From JAJEAO01 sp963667635 (lineage in GTDB: Bacteria > Acidobacteriota > Vicinamibacteria > Marinacidobacterales > Marinacidobacteraceae): a stretch of 64,000 bases of DNA. Made by a program: the position numbers and the translations under genes. Position 1 is the stretch's first letter; every line of letters begins with the position of its first letter. The notes beneath the pieces are model-generated. The model was given only the letters and a program-made list of their open reading frames with translations. It had not been told where the DNA came from and made no database searches. The DNA lies in contig OZ246946.1 of NCBI GenBank assembly GCA_965232015.1, forward strand, positions 3,286,001 through 3,350,000, given 5' to 3'. Of the stretch, positions 24,751 to 34,298 are shown piece by piece.

Positions 24751-25527
24751 CTCAGTTTTCCCGGCGGATCACGACCCCGGCGAGGGCGCCGGTGGGGGTC
24801 CCATCCTCCACCGCGATCTCTCCGTTCACGAGCACCCAGGGGATGCCGACCGGGGGGGTCGCCGGTTCGAGGATCGTCGCCACGTCTTCGACGCGCTCGT
24901 AGTCGAACGCCACGATGTCCGCCGCGCAGCCGACGCGCAGACACCCTCGGTCTTCGAGCCCGATGATGGCGGCGGGCAGGCTCGTCGAGGACCGCACCAT
25001 GAACGGCAGGCTGATCACGCCGCGTTCCCGGGTGTAGTGGGCGATCTTGCGCGGGTAGCTGCCCCAGTAGCGGGGGTGGCGTCCGGGCGTTCCTTCGAGC
25101 GCGACGCCGGCGTCGGTGGCGGTCGCCGTGAAGTCCTGCTCCATGTAGTGCTCGACATCGAAGCGGTGTCCCGCCACCGGCCGGATGAGCACACCGTGGA
25201 GAAGCTCCTCCGAGCCGGCCCGGGCGAATGCGATCAGCGTCTCCGCCACCGACTGGTCCGCTTCCCGCGCGATCTCGGCGACGGTCTTCCCGACCAGCGC
25301 CGGATCCTCGGGGAAGAAGACGACGATCAGGCGGTCGGCGCCCCCGAACAGGTCGAGTTGCTGCTCCAGGTCCATCAGGAGGTCGCCGCGCGTCTCCGGA
25401 TCGGCGAGGTTCGCCTCGAGGTTCTCGAGGGTCAGCAGACCCGACCTCCGCCAGTCGGGGTCGTCCAGTCCGCCCGATCGGTCCATGCCCCTCGGCGCGA
25501 AGCCCCAGATCGGGATCACGCCGACCG
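24751..25527. repeat. 777-base direct repeat, left copy (D-aminoacylase 3' end)
   Basis: It aligns without gaps to 29268-30044 with about 13 mismatches by eye (about 98 percent identical). The two copies bracket the IetAS-like pair. The match ends within 3 bases of the stop codon of the subtilisin gene. Confidence 0.92.
24752..25519 (-). pseudogene. truncated D-aminoacylase (C-terminal part only)
   Basis: An open frame of 255 codons corresponding to residues ~315-570 of the full-length D-aminoacylase at 29269-30981 and nearly identical to it. The N-terminal half, with the metal-binding HSHAD motif, is missing, so no activity is expected. The frame begins at a GTG that is an internal codon in the intact gene. 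Upstream it meets the end of the subtilisin-like gene rather than the missing half. It is a relic of the duplication that flanks the defence pair. The frame has stayed open, and the few differences are mostly at synonymous or mild sites, so the event is recent. Confidence 0.88.
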
Positions 25528-25529
25528 CA

Positions 25530-28115
25530 TTACAACACGCTCGCGCCGGTCTTCACACGAACAGCAATCCGCTCGCGGACTTCCTGATGGATCGGGATGC
25601 GAAGAAGCAGATCCTTCGCAACCTCGAGGGTCACTGCCAAGCCGAACCGGACGGGCTGCACGATGTCACCGGCGTCCTTCCGACAATTGACCTTCACCGT
25701 CATCTCGTCACCATCGTTGATCGGGATGGCACTCATGCCCTCGAACACCTCATGCTGAACCGTTCCCCGCTGTGCCGCGCGGAAGTCTGCACATGACCGA
25801 TCACTCGCAATGGGGCCGGGCGCGCCGAACCAAAGGTGAGCCACGCGGTAACCGCGCCGGCGACTGTTGATCGGAGAAAACCATGCCAGAGTGATGATCA
25901 CGCGCCTCCTCGCCGCAGCACCGGACAGGCTCGGCGGCAGCGGCAGGGAAAACACGGCCGCCTCTCTGTCGTCCAGTGATCCGAAGCCCAGGACGGTCAC
26001 ACGCCGCTCCGCACCCTGGGCCACGCGCCCGAAGTCAGCGAGGCCATAGCCAAGAAATCGTGCGACATAGTCTCGGAAGGATCGCCCGCGGCCCGCTCTC
26101 AAGATGTCCCCGTAACGGTCGAACATCTCGTCCCATCGGGCCCCATGCACGAGCAGCGCCTTGATCAGCACCGCGTCGAAATCATCCGGGATCTCATGGC
26201 TGGAGCTCGCACGGAGCGTCTCCAACAACTCGAAGAACACAGACGCCCCGCGGGATGCCAAGGCGGCGGCGTTGCTTGTTCCTCGTGTGTAGTGCGTAGC
26301 GTTCAGTACACCCTGCGCGCCCGGTGTCGCCACGCGCTGGCCGGGAGCTCCATCCGAAGCATGCGGCCGAAGAACAATCCTTCCTGGCGGCGGCGCGAGC
26401 TGTTCGGACATCATCTGCCTTCCACCGGGCAGCAGGATGTCAGGCTTGATCGCACGCCGATAGCCCGGACCGTGAGCGGAGATGACGCTCGGCAATCCGC
26501 TCGCTACCGGCTCGATGAGATGACTCGGACCGGGGCTGGATTGGTCCCCATGCACTGCGCCCACTGTCAGCCCGTTCAGCGTCTCCCCCGGGGACAGGAG
26601 GCGCCGGTGTCTCGTGTCCTTCGCAACGGCCATGATCACTTCCCGCTGGCGAGCGTCCTGGCCCAATCCATGAAGTCCCTTGGCGGGCTCCGGAAAGGAG
26701 ATATTCCGAGAGTGGTTTCCGGCGCTAACGACGAATAGGACGCCATACTTCCATGCGAGCCAGTCGAGGAGGCGAGCCCACGCGCTCATGTCCGTAATGA
26801 ATGGGCGAGCGGGGTCGCCGACTGACAGATTGACCACGCGGATCTCCGGCGAGGCCGCCGGTTCTCCACCCTCTCCGTCGAACAGCCGACGAACGGCACG
26901 GTGCAGTAGATCCACGGGCAGCACGTCCTCCGGTACCGCTTCCACGAAGTTGTTGTCAAAACCGCGGCGCGGCTTCATGATCGGCCGCACGTAGATCTGT
27001 CGATCCAGCGGCGATTCCTGAGCATCCAGGTCGCCATGACACATCAACGACGCCATCGCCGTCCCGTGGCTCCTCTCCCGAGCCTGGTAGCTCCCTTCGT
27101 GGCCGTCCGGGTCGTCCACGACCAGACGCCCGTCCAGCAGGGTATGTTGCGTGAGGGGCAACCCATCGAGCAAGGCGACGACTGGGGCCCCTAGAGGTCG
27201 GTGCCTCGGTGCGCCCGGCAGCGCTGAGACGACGTCGTCGGCCTCGTCGGGAACGGGCGTGGCGCACTGACCAACCGGTCGCACGAACATGATGTCGTCA
27301 CATCGGAACAGAGCCACTTCACGCCGCAATGCCGGCTCGTTGAGCAGTCCCTGAACTCGCGTGATGTCGATGCGGCCGAGCATGGCGTGATAGGCGATGT
27401 CTCGAATGGTGCACTCGGTGACGACCTCTCCGCCGACTTCATGCACGAGGTGGCGGAGCTGCTGGTGGGCGATGGAACGTCGTGACTCGGAGCCGCGATA
27501 CCAGAGATCGGCTTCGAACGGAACCAGTTCCTGGCCGGCCGCCACCCGCTCACGCCAGTCCTCGAGGAGGCCCGTCTCAGCCAGCCTGTCCTCCACTCCC
27601 CATGGCCGGATCTCACGCAGCGACTCGAACGCGTGTTTGAGAGGGGCCAAGCCATGGCTGAACGGAGCCTCAGGCTCGCGGCGCCACGAGTCGAAGAGGC
27701 GTCGCAGCTCTGCCAGAGCGCGCTGGTCGGACATGATCAGGAAGAGCTGCCCGCTCAGGCTCTTCTCGGGATCCTTGGGGTCCTCGAATCCATCCCCCGG
27801 TGCGATTTCCTCAACGCCGTACTCCGCGAGCCATTCGAGCCCTTCGATCCCCTCAACTGCCCGGATGAAGTTTTCCACGGTCCCGACTGTCTTGAGCACG
27901 AGCACCTGCTCAGGCTCGATGCCGAGCGAACTCCCCTGAAGCTCGGCCCGACGGTGCGCCAGTGCTTCCTGCAACCGCTGGAATTGGGGCGCCAGGCGTT
28001 CACCCTGCCGGCGGGCGCTCGGCCGCTTCAGCCGGCCGCCGCCACCGAATCTCCGCTCCCGTTCCGCGCGTCCCGGGGTAGGAAACAACAGGATCGGGTA
28101 GTCGCTGCCCGCCAT
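25530..28115 (-). CDS. ietS: subtilisin-like serine protease, IetS-like defence/toxin component
   Basis: 861 aa from ATG 28115, two bases after the stop of the ATPase gene; an ATG at 28166 would overlap that gene by 49 bases. Catalytic triad of the S8 family: D317 (VALLDGLP), H350 (RSHGTAMAS), S614 (TRGTSNAAA), with oxyanion N467 (VVSAGNHS). No signal peptide, so it acts in the cytoplasm, unlike most subtilases. A preceding AAA+ gene of matching type identifies the pair as IetAS, first described as a plasmid-stability toxin-antitoxin locus in Agrobacterium and later as an anti-phage system. The ~300-residue N-terminal part before the protease domain has no motif I recognise. The stop codon is 3 bases from the direct-repeat boundary. 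Confidence 0.85.
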   Translation of the reverse strand: MAGSDYPILLFPTPGRAERERRFGGGGRLKRPSARRQGERLAPQFQRLQEALAHRRAELQGSSLGIEPEQVLVLKTVGTVENFIRAVEGIEGLEWLAEYGVEEIAPGDGFEDPKDPEKSLSGQLFLIMSDQRALAELRRLFDSWRREPEAPFSHGLAPLKHAFESLREIRPWGVEDRLAETGLLEDWRERVAAGQELVPFEADLWYRGSESRRSIAHQQLRHLVHEVGGEVVTECTIRDIAYHAMLGRIDITRVQGLLNEPALRREVALFRCDDIMFVRPVGQCATPVPDEADDVVSALPGAPRHRPLGAPVVALLDGLPLTQHTLLDGRLVVDDPDGHEGSYQARERSHGTAMASLMCHGDLDAQESPLDRQIYVRPIMKPRRGFDNNFVEAVPEDVLPVDLLHRAVRRLFDGEGGEPAASPEIRVVNLSVGDPARPFITDMSAWARLLDWLAWKYGVLFVVSAGNHSRNISFPEPAKGLHGLGQDARQREVIMAVAKDTRHRRLLSPGETLNGLTVGAVHGDQSSPGPSHLIEPVASGLPSVISAHGPGYRRAIKPDILLPGGRQMMSEQLAPPPGRIVLRPHASDGAPGQRVATPGAQGVLNATHYTRGTSNAAALASRGASVFFELLETLRASSSHEIPDDFDAVLIKALLVHGARWDEMFDRYGDILRAGRGRSFRDYVARFLGYGLADFGRVAQGAERRVTVLGFGSLDDREAAVFSLPLPPSLSGAAARRRVIITLAWFSPINSRRRGYRVAHLWFGAPGPIASDRSCADFRAAQRGTVQHEVFEGMSAIPINDGDEMTVKVNCRKDAGDIVQPVRFGLAVTLEVAKDLLLRIPIHQEVRERIAVRVKTGASVL

Positions 28116-28117
28116 GA

Positions 28118-29104
28118 TCAGGCCGTGCGGCCACTGGAGGCCACTCGTCCGAGCCGCGTCCTCCACTGCCGCAAACGACCGTCAACGATGTCCTTGGGTC
28201 GAGCATCCGCTCCTTCCAGAATCAACTGTCGCAGGGCATCGGTGCAGAAGTCTTCCACTTCCGCGAAACTCAGCCCGGCCAACTTGCGCGCCAAGTCCGT
28301 CGGCTGGATGCCGAACGATTGTCCGGTCCGTCGCTCGAAGCCACCGTACCACTCCTCGATCTGCTGCTGGGTCGGCGGGCCGAGTTCGAGTCGGATCTGA
28401 AATCGACGCCAAGCCGCTCGATCAAGCAGTTCTGCGTGGTTCGTGGCCGCCAGAACCACGACATAACTGGGGAGAGCATCGATTTGCAGTAGCAGGGAGC
28501 TCACAACGCGTTTGATTTCACCCGTTTCGTGCGTGTCCCCCCGTTCCTTGCCAACGACGTCGAACTCGTCAAAGAGCAAGAGACATCGCCTTGACCGAAC
28601 ATGCTCGAAGACCTTGGCAATTCGTTGCGCCGTTTCACCCAGGTAGCTGCCAATGACTGCTTCGTATTGAACGACAAAGAGGGGCACACCCAAGGCGTCG
28701 GCCAGCGCCTCGGCGAGAGTCGTCTTGCCGTTCCCCGGCGGCCCCGCCAAGAGTATTCGATTGCGTGGTTCCAGGTTGTATGACCTGAGCAGGTCCGCTC
28801 TGTGGTGCTCCGAGATCAGTTCTCGTACTGTCTCTTTGGTTGGAGGCGCTAGTGTCAAGTCATCCAGTCGGCGACGTGGAGTCTTCTCGACTACCAGCGG
28901 CGTGGCAGCTCGTCCTGGCGCGGGAAGCGGACGTGGGCTGAGCCCATTCGCAGGCCGGAGCTGCGCGAGCAGGCGATCCGCGAGGATCGTGTGGTTCTTG
29001 GCGCGCTCGTTGGCGGCCAGCGCCTCGACCGTCTTCCGAACCTGTGCTCGGTCGCCGCGATGGCTCGCCCTGACGAGACTCAGGATGAGGTCAGCACGAG
29101 CCAT
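28118..29104 (-). CDS. ietA: AAA+ ATPase, IetA-like component
   Basis: 328 aa. AAA+ ATPase with Walker A GPPGNGKT (121-128), Walker B CLLLFDEFD (174-182), sensor-1 LAATNHAE and an arginine-finger region WRRFQIRLEL. The N-terminal ~50 residues are helical (MARADLILSLVRAS). It precedes the subtilisin-like gene on the same strand by two bases, the organisation of IetAS, where IetA is the proposed antitoxin or regulator of the protease. Start ATG 29104 has no Shine-Dalgarno. A 30-codon upstream frame (29199-29107, minus), preceded by GAGGTGAGG and ending two bases before this ATG, could be a leader that couples translation; it may also be chance. Confidence 0.85.
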   Translation of the reverse strand: MARADLILSLVRASHRGDRAQVRKTVEALAANERAKNHTILADRLLAQLRPANGLSPRPLPAPGRAATPLVVEKTPRRRLDDLTLAPPTKETVRELISEHHRADLLRSYNLEPRNRILLAGPPGNGKTTLAEALADALGVPLFVVQYEAVIGSYLGETAQRIAKVFEHVRSRRCLLLFDEFDVVGKERGDTHETGEIKRVVSSLLLQIDALPSYVVVLAATNHAELLDRAAWRRFQIRLELGPPTQQQIEEWYGGFERRTGQSFGIQPTDLARKLAGLSFAEVEDFCTDALRQLILEGADARPKDIVDGRLRQWRTRLGRVASSGRTA

Positions 29105-29267
29105 GGTCAGTGTGCCGTCTCCGAAGAAGCTCCCGATGCGGTCCGCGGCCCGGCTCGCCCCCCCGAGTGACCAGAGCGGTTGCGCCGACGGTCTGACATC
29201 CTCACCTCAAGGCTTCTCGGACTCTAGCCGAATCGCCAAACGTGGGGTGGCGGCCCGTCCGGAGGGC

Positions 29268-30044
29268 CTCAGTCTTCCCGGCGGATCACGACCCCGGCGA
29301 GAGCGCCGGTGGGGGTCCCATCCTCCACCGCGATCTCTCCGTTCACGAGCACCCAGGCGATGCCCACCGGGGGGGTCGCCGGTTCGAGGATCGTCGCCAC
29401 GTCTTCGACGCGCTCGTAGTCGAACGCCACGATGTCCGCCGCGCAGCCGACGCGCAGACACCCTCGGTCTTCGAGCCCGATGATGGCGGCGGGCAGGCTC
29501 GTCGAGGACCGCACCATGAACGGCAGGCTGATCACGCCGCGTTCCCGGGTGTAGTGGGCGATCTTGCGCGGGTAGCTGCCCCAGTAGCGGGGGTGGCGTC
29601 CGGGCGTTCCTTCGAGCGCGACGCCGGCGTCGGTGGCGGTCGCCGTGAAGTCCTGCTCCATGTAGTGCTCGACATCGAAGCGGTGTCCCGCCACCGGCCG
29701 GATGAGCACACCGTGGAGAAGCTCCGCCGAGCCGGCCCGGGCGAATGCGATCAGCGTCTCCGCCACCGACTGGTCCGCTTCCCGCGCGATCTCGGCGACG
29801 GTCTTCCCGACCAGCGCCGGATCCTCGGGGAAGAAGACCACGATCAGCCGGTTCGCGCCGCCGAACAGGTCGAGCTGCTGCTCCAGGTCCATCAGGAGGT
29901 CGCGGCGCGTCTCCGGATCGGCGAGGTTCGCCTCGAGGTTCTCGAGGGTCAGCAGACCCGACCTCCGCCAGTCGGGGTCGTCCAGTCCGCCCGAGCGGTC
30001 CATGCCCCTCGGCGCGAAGCCCCAGATCGGGATCACGCCGACCG
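29268..30044. repeat. 777-base direct repeat, right copy (inside intact D-aminoacylase gene)
   Basis: Partner of 24751-25527, same orientation and same length with no gaps. At its right end the intact gene simply continues, so this is the original position. Confidence 0.92.
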
Positions 30045-30981
30045 GGCCGCCGCCGAAGGTCTCGTAGGGGTACTGGTCCAGATACACCTGAACCCCCTGC
30101 CGCCGGGCTTCCCGGATCGCCTGGACGTCCTTCGCCGAATGCCCCCAGCTCGACGGCCCCTTCGCCTTGATGTGGGTGCCCACGACCCGGATCCCGGTCT
30201 CGCGCCCGATGTGGATCGTCTCGGCCATGCCGTCGGTCCCGGTCAGCGTTGGCCCGTCCACGATGCTCGGCACCTGCCACCGGGGCATCGGGGACTGGCT
30301 CCGCTGGTGCGAGTAATAGAACCCGTCGTAGTCGCTGACCACGCGCGCCAGGGCCACGATCTCGCCCGTCTCGGAAAAGCGGGCCGGGCGGTACTCCGGA
30401 CCGGCCCCGAGGCCCCACGCCCCGTCCTCCATGCCCTCGCGAACGAGCTCCGCCATCCGCGCGACTTCCCCGTCGGTCGCGGGCCGCTCGTGGTCCGCCC
30501 CCATGACCTGCAGGCGGACCGTGGAGTGGCCCACCATCGGGACCACGTTCATCCCGGTCCCCTGGCTCTCGTAGGCGGCGATCTCGTCGCGGATCGGCCA
30601 GATCGGGTTGCGTCCGTCCGCTCCCATGACGACGGTGGTGATCCCCTGCGCCACCAGATTGACCGCCCGGCGGGCATCGAGGTCGTCGCCCACGAGGGCG
30701 CGGTCGGCGTGCGAGTGGAGGTCCACCCAACCCGGAGACAGGTGGAGCCCGTCCATCCGGATCGTTCTGGCGGCCTCGCGCCCGGGGCGTCCCTCGAGTC
30801 GTCCGACCGCCACGATCCGGTCTCCCCGGATCCCCACGTCGGCCCGCCGCGCCGGGTTGCCGCTCCCGTCGAAGACCCGGCCGCCGACGAGTAGCAGATC
30901 GTAGGCGGGGGTCTGCGCGGCGGCGATCCCCGCGCTGGCGCCCATCGCCAGTCCAAGAAATCCGACGAGGATCGTTTTCAT
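29269..30981 (-). CDS. N-acyl-D-amino-acid deacylase (D-aminoacylase), secreted
   Basis: 570 aa. Signal peptide (MKTILVGFLGLAMGASAG to AAAQ, residues 1-23), then an amidohydrolase fold: N-terminal beta part, metal-binding HxH at H89/H91 (DLHSHAD), THIKAKG carrying a probable lysine ligand, and the C-terminal CAADIVAFDYERV that marks D-aminoacylase/dihydroorotase-like proteins. It removes acyl groups from N-acyl-D-amino acids, or acts on related peptides, outside the cytoplasm. It diverges from the BNR/VPS10-like gene. A truncated near-identical copy of its 3' end lies 3.7 kb away on the far side of the IetAS pair. Confidence 0.9.
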   Translation of the reverse strand: MKTILVGFLGLAMGASAGIAAAQTPAYDLLLVGGRVFDGSGNPARRADVGIRGDRIVAVGRLEGRPGREAARTIRMDGLHLSPGWVDLHSHADRALVGDDLDARRAVNLVAQGITTVVMGADGRNPIWPIRDEIAAYESQGTGMNVVPMVGHSTVRLQVMGADHERPATDGEVARMAELVREGMEDGAWGLGAGPEYRPARFSETGEIVALARVVSDYDGFYYSHQRSQSPMPRWQVPSIVDGPTLTGTDGMAETIHIGRETGIRVVGTHIKAKGPSSWGHSAKDVQAIREARRQGVQVYLDQYPYETFGGGPVGVIPIWGFAPRGMDRSGGLDDPDWRRSGLLTLENLEANLADPETRRDLLMDLEQQLDLFGGANRLIVVFFPEDPALVGKTVAEIAREADQSVAETLIAFARAGSAELLHGVLIRPVAGHRFDVEHYMEQDFTATATDAGVALEGTPGRHPRYWGSYPRKIAHYTRERGVISLPFMVRSSTSLPAAIIGLEDRGCLRVGCAADIVAFDYERVEDVATILEPATPPVGIAWVLVNGEIAVEDGTPTGALAGVVIRRED

Positions 30982-31012
30982 GGCCGTCTCCCGCCCCGTC
31001 GGGGCTCCCGAA

Positions 31013-31029
31013 AAGGCGCCCCGCGCCTT
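31013..31029. other. stem-loop between divergent genes
   Basis: AAGGCGC and GCGCCTT around CCC, in the 99-base gap between the D-aminoacylase and the BNR/VPS10-like gene. A second small hairpin CCCCG-T-CGGGG lies just left of it. They could be regulatory or nothing. Confidence 0.35.
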
Positions 31030-31080
31030 CCTTCGATCCTATCCGAGCAGCCCCCGGCCGCTCTGCTAGCGTCCCGGCCC

Positions 31081-34000
31081 ATGCGCGTCCGTTTCCGTCT
31101 CCTCCTCGCGGCAGCGGGACTGATCCTCCTGGCCGCGACCGCCGCCGCCCAGCCTCTGGACCCCGCACACCTCGGCGGGCTCCGCTGGAGGACGATCGGA
31201 CCGGACGGGAACCGCATCAGCGCCGCCGCCGGCGTCTGGGGGGACCCGGACATCCTCTTCTTCGGGGCGGCGTCGGGCGGTCTCTGGCGCAGCGACGACG
31301 CCGGCGTGACCTGGGCCCCGGTTTTCGACGAGCACGACGCCGCCTCGATCAGCGCGCTCGCGGTCTCGCCCTCCCATCCGGACCAGGTGTGGGCGGGCAC
31401 CGGCGAGACCTTCATCATCCGTCCCGCGCTCGCGATGGGGAACGGGATCTACCGCTCCCTCGACGGGGGACGCAGCTTCCACCACCGGGGTCTGGAGGCG
31501 ACCGGCCGGATCGCCCGCATCCTGGTGGATCCACGGGATCCGGACCGGGTGTACGCCTGCGCGCTGGGGCACTCCTACGGGCCGCAGCCGGAGCGGGGCG
31601 TCTATCGGACCGACGACGGCGGCGCGAACTGGAGTCTGGTCCTCCATGTGGACGAGCACACCGGCTGCTCCGATCTCGCTCTCGACCTCGATCATCCCAA
31701 CCGGCTTCTCGCCGGGATGTGGCAGCTCCGGATCGCCACCCACGGTCTCCGGAGCGGCGGTCCCGGAAGCGGCGTTTACCGGTCGAACGACGGCGGCGAC
31801 ACCTGGGAGCGGCTCTCCGGTCCGGTCAGCGCCGATGGCCCGAACGCGGGACGGGGGCTCCCCGGAGGCGAAGGGCATCCGGTAGGCAAGGTCGCGGTGG
31901 GGATCGCGCCGAGCGATCCGGACCGCTGGTACGCGCTCGTGGAGGACGAATCCCCCGGGTTCTATCGGTCCGACGACTCGGGTAACTCCTGGCGGCTGAC
32001 CCTGACACACCACGATCTCGCCGAGCGGGCGCCCTACTACGTCCGCTTCGCGGTGGACGCGACCGACGCCGACCGGATCTACTTCGCCTCGGTGCTGTTC
32101 GGAACTTCGGTGGACGGCGGCCTGAGCCTCCACGAGACGTCCTACCGGGCCGGGGGCGACAACCACGACGTGTGGGTGGACCCGTGGCTGCCCGGACGCA
32201 TCCTCGTCGGCCACGACGGCGGGGGCAGCATCTCCATGAACCGCGGCGCGAGCTGGCGCCGGGTGGTGCCGCCGATCGCCCAGATGTACCACGTGACGGT
32301 GGACGACCGGATCCCCTACCGGGTGTACGGAAACCGCCAGGACGGCTACTCCTACCGCGGCCCGAGCCGCACCGCGTCGGGCGGCATCCCGATCGGGCGG
32401 TGGCAGGGCGTCGGCGGCTGCGAGAGCGGCTGGGCCACGCCGGAGCCGGAGGACGACAACATCGTCTGGTCCGGCTGCTACGACGGCGGGCTCGAGGTGT
32501 ACGACGACCGCACCGGGCACGTGCGCGACGTCCGGGTCTGGCCCGAAGCCGCCTACGGCTGGGCGCCCGCCGATGTGAAGGTCCGCTGGCACTGGAACTT
32601 CCCCATGGTCCTCTCGCGCCACGAGCCGGGGACCACCTGGGTCGGCAGCCAGTTCGTGCACCGCAGCCGGAACCGGGGGCAGTCGTGGGAGGCGATCAGC
32701 CCCGATCTCACGACGAACGACAAGGCGCGCCAGCAGGACTCCGGCGGCATCACGGTGGACAACCTCTACACCTTCGATGGCGCCGTCCTGTTCGCGCTCG
32801 CCGAGTCTCCCCTCGCCCCGGGTCAGCTCTGGGCGGGCAGCGTGGACGGCAGGCTCCACGTCACCACCGACGGGGGCGAGACCTGGCTGGACCGCAGCGA
32901 CCAGGTGCCGGGGCTCGACGAGGAGGCCTGGATCAAGTCCATCGCTCCGTCGGCCCACGACACAGGCACCGCCTATCTGGCGGTGAGCTGGCACCAGTCG
33001 GGAGACTTTCGGCCCCACATCTACCGCACCCGCGACCTCGGCGAGAGCTGGGAGCGGATCAGCGCCGGCATCCCCGAATCTCCGTTCTCCTTCGTCCATG
33101 TGGTCCGGGAGGATCCGAAGCGCGCCGGGGTGCTGTTCGCCGGGACCGACAACCAGGTCTGGGGCAGCCTCGACGACGGAGCGAGCTGGTTCTCGCTGCG
33201 GCGCAACATGCCGCCGGCCCCGATCTACGACCTGGTGATCCAGGAGCGATTCGACGATCTGGTCGTCGCCACCTACGGCCGGGGGTTCTGGATCCTCGAC
33301 GGGATCGGCCCGCTGCGCGATCTCGCGGCTTCCGGCTCCGGGCCGTTCCGCGTCTTCCCTTCCCCGACAGCCTGGCGATTCCTGCCCCGCCAGACGATCA
33401 AGACCGAGCCCGGCAGCCTCTCCACCGGACAGAACCCGCCCTACGGGGCCGCGATCTCGTGGTGGACCGACGCGGACGCCTCCGGTCCGGCGCGGATCAC
33501 GATCACGAACTCCGAGGACGAGGTGATCCGGACGCTCCGCGCCCCGGCCGCAACCGGCCTCTCCCGGACCCACTGGGATCTGCGCCGCGACGGCCCGGCT
33601 CGGGCCACGCTCCGCACCCGGCCCCCGGATCGCGACTGGGTGGAGATGGGCGAGGACGGCTCACGAAGCATCCGAACCTGGGATCTGGACATCTTCCCCG
33701 GCTATCGGGGCGCGCTGGTCCCTCCGGGGACCTACACCGCCCGGGTGGAGATCGGGGACCGCGCGGCCGAGACCCCGATCGTGGTCGAGGCGGACCCGTC
33801 CTCCGCGGCGACTCCGGCCGACGCCGCCGAGAAGTACGCTTTCCTCCGGGCGATCCACGCGCAGCTCGACGAGCTCGCCGACATGGTGGACGAGCTGGAG
33901 TTCGCGCGACGCGAGCTCGCCGCATTCGAGGAGTACGTGGGAGAGCGCCACGCCGGTGACGAGCGATTCACCGCGGTTCTCGAGAGCGCCGCCGAAGTCG

Positions 34001-34287
34001 CCGGCACCGCGCTCGCGATCGAGGGACGCCTGTTCGACACCGGTCTCACCGGCGCTCGCGAGGACGCGTTCCGCGCCCCCATCCGCCTGTTCGGACGGCT
34101 CGGAGCCCTCGCCAACGATGCGGGCCGGGATGGCGCCGACTTCGCCCCCACCGATCAGCAGCGGGAGGTCCGAGCGGTGCTGACCGGGCGGTTCGAAGAG
34201 GCGAGGGCGGCCTACCGGGATCTGGTCGGGACGCAGTTGCCCGCCCTCTGGCGCGCCATCGGGGAGGCGCGCGCCGGAGAGCGGTAG
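31081..34287 (+). CDS. giant secreted BNR/VPS10-like beta-propeller protein
   Basis: 1068 aa with a signal peptide (residues 1-23, ending TAAAQ). The first ~700 residues contain many Asp-box/BNR repeats of the type SDDAGVTW, SLDGGRSF, SNDGGDTW, SDDSGNSW, TDGGETW and SLDDGASW, typical of sortilin/VPS10-like and sialidase-fold ten-bladed propellers. The final third (YGRGFWILDGIGPLR onward, with coiled regions and an SNF-like Ig domain) matches the proteins annotated as glycosyl hydrolase or WD40-like in Acidobacteriota and Gemmatimonadota. No sialidase catalytic set is evident, so enzymatic activity is doubtful. It is likely a periplasmic or surface peptide- or glycan-binding protein. It shares a divergent promoter region with the D-aminoacylase. 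Confidence 0.88.
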   Translation: MRVRFRLLLAAAGLILLAATAAAQPLDPAHLGGLRWRTIGPDGNRISAAAGVWGDPDILFFGAASGGLWRSDDAGVTWAPVFDEHDAASISALAVSPSHPDQVWAGTGETFIIRPALAMGNGIYRSLDGGRSFHHRGLEATGRIARILVDPRDPDRVYACALGHSYGPQPERGVYRTDDGGANWSLVLHVDEHTGCSDLALDLDHPNRLLAGMWQLRIATHGLRSGGPGSGVYRSNDGGDTWERLSGPVSADGPNAGRGLPGGEGHPVGKVAVGIAPSDPDRWYALVEDESPGFYRSDDSGNSWRLTLTHHDLAERAPYYVRFAVDATDADRIYFASVLFGTSVDGGLSLHETSYRAGGDNHDVWVDPWLPGRILVGHDGGGSISMNRGASWRRVVPPIAQMYHVTVDDRIPYRVYGNRQDGYSYRGPSRTASGGIPIGRWQGVGGCESGWATPEPEDDNIVWSGCYDGGLEVYDDRTGHVRDVRVWPEAAYGWAPADVKVRWHWNFPMVLSRHEPGTTWVGSQFVHRSRNRGQSWEAISPDLTTNDKARQQDSGGITVDNLYTFDGAVLFALAESPLAPGQLWAGSVDGRLHVTTDGGETWLDRSDQVPGLDEEAWIKSIAPSAHDTGTAYLAVSWHQSGDFRPHIYRTRDLGESWERISAGIPESPFSFVHVVREDPKRAGVLFAGTDNQVWGSLDDGASWFSLRRNMPPAPIYDLVIQERFDDLVVATYGRGFWILDGIGPLRDLAASGSGPFRVFPSPTAWRFLPRQTIKTEPGSLSTGQNPPYGAAISWWTDADASGPARITITNSEDEVIRTLRAPAATGLSRTHWDLRRDGPARATLRTRPPDRDWVEMGEDGSRSIRTWDLDIFPGYRGALVPPGTYTARVEIGDRAAETPIVVEADPSSAATPADAAEKYAFLRAIHAQLDELADMVDELEFARRELAAFEEYVGERHAGDERFTAVLESAAEVAGTALAIEGRLFDTGLTGAREDAFRAPIRLFGRLGALANDAGRDGADFAPTDQQREVRAVLTGRFEEARAAYRDLVGTQLPALWRAIGEARAGER

Positions 34288-34298
34288 GAGCGATCCCG

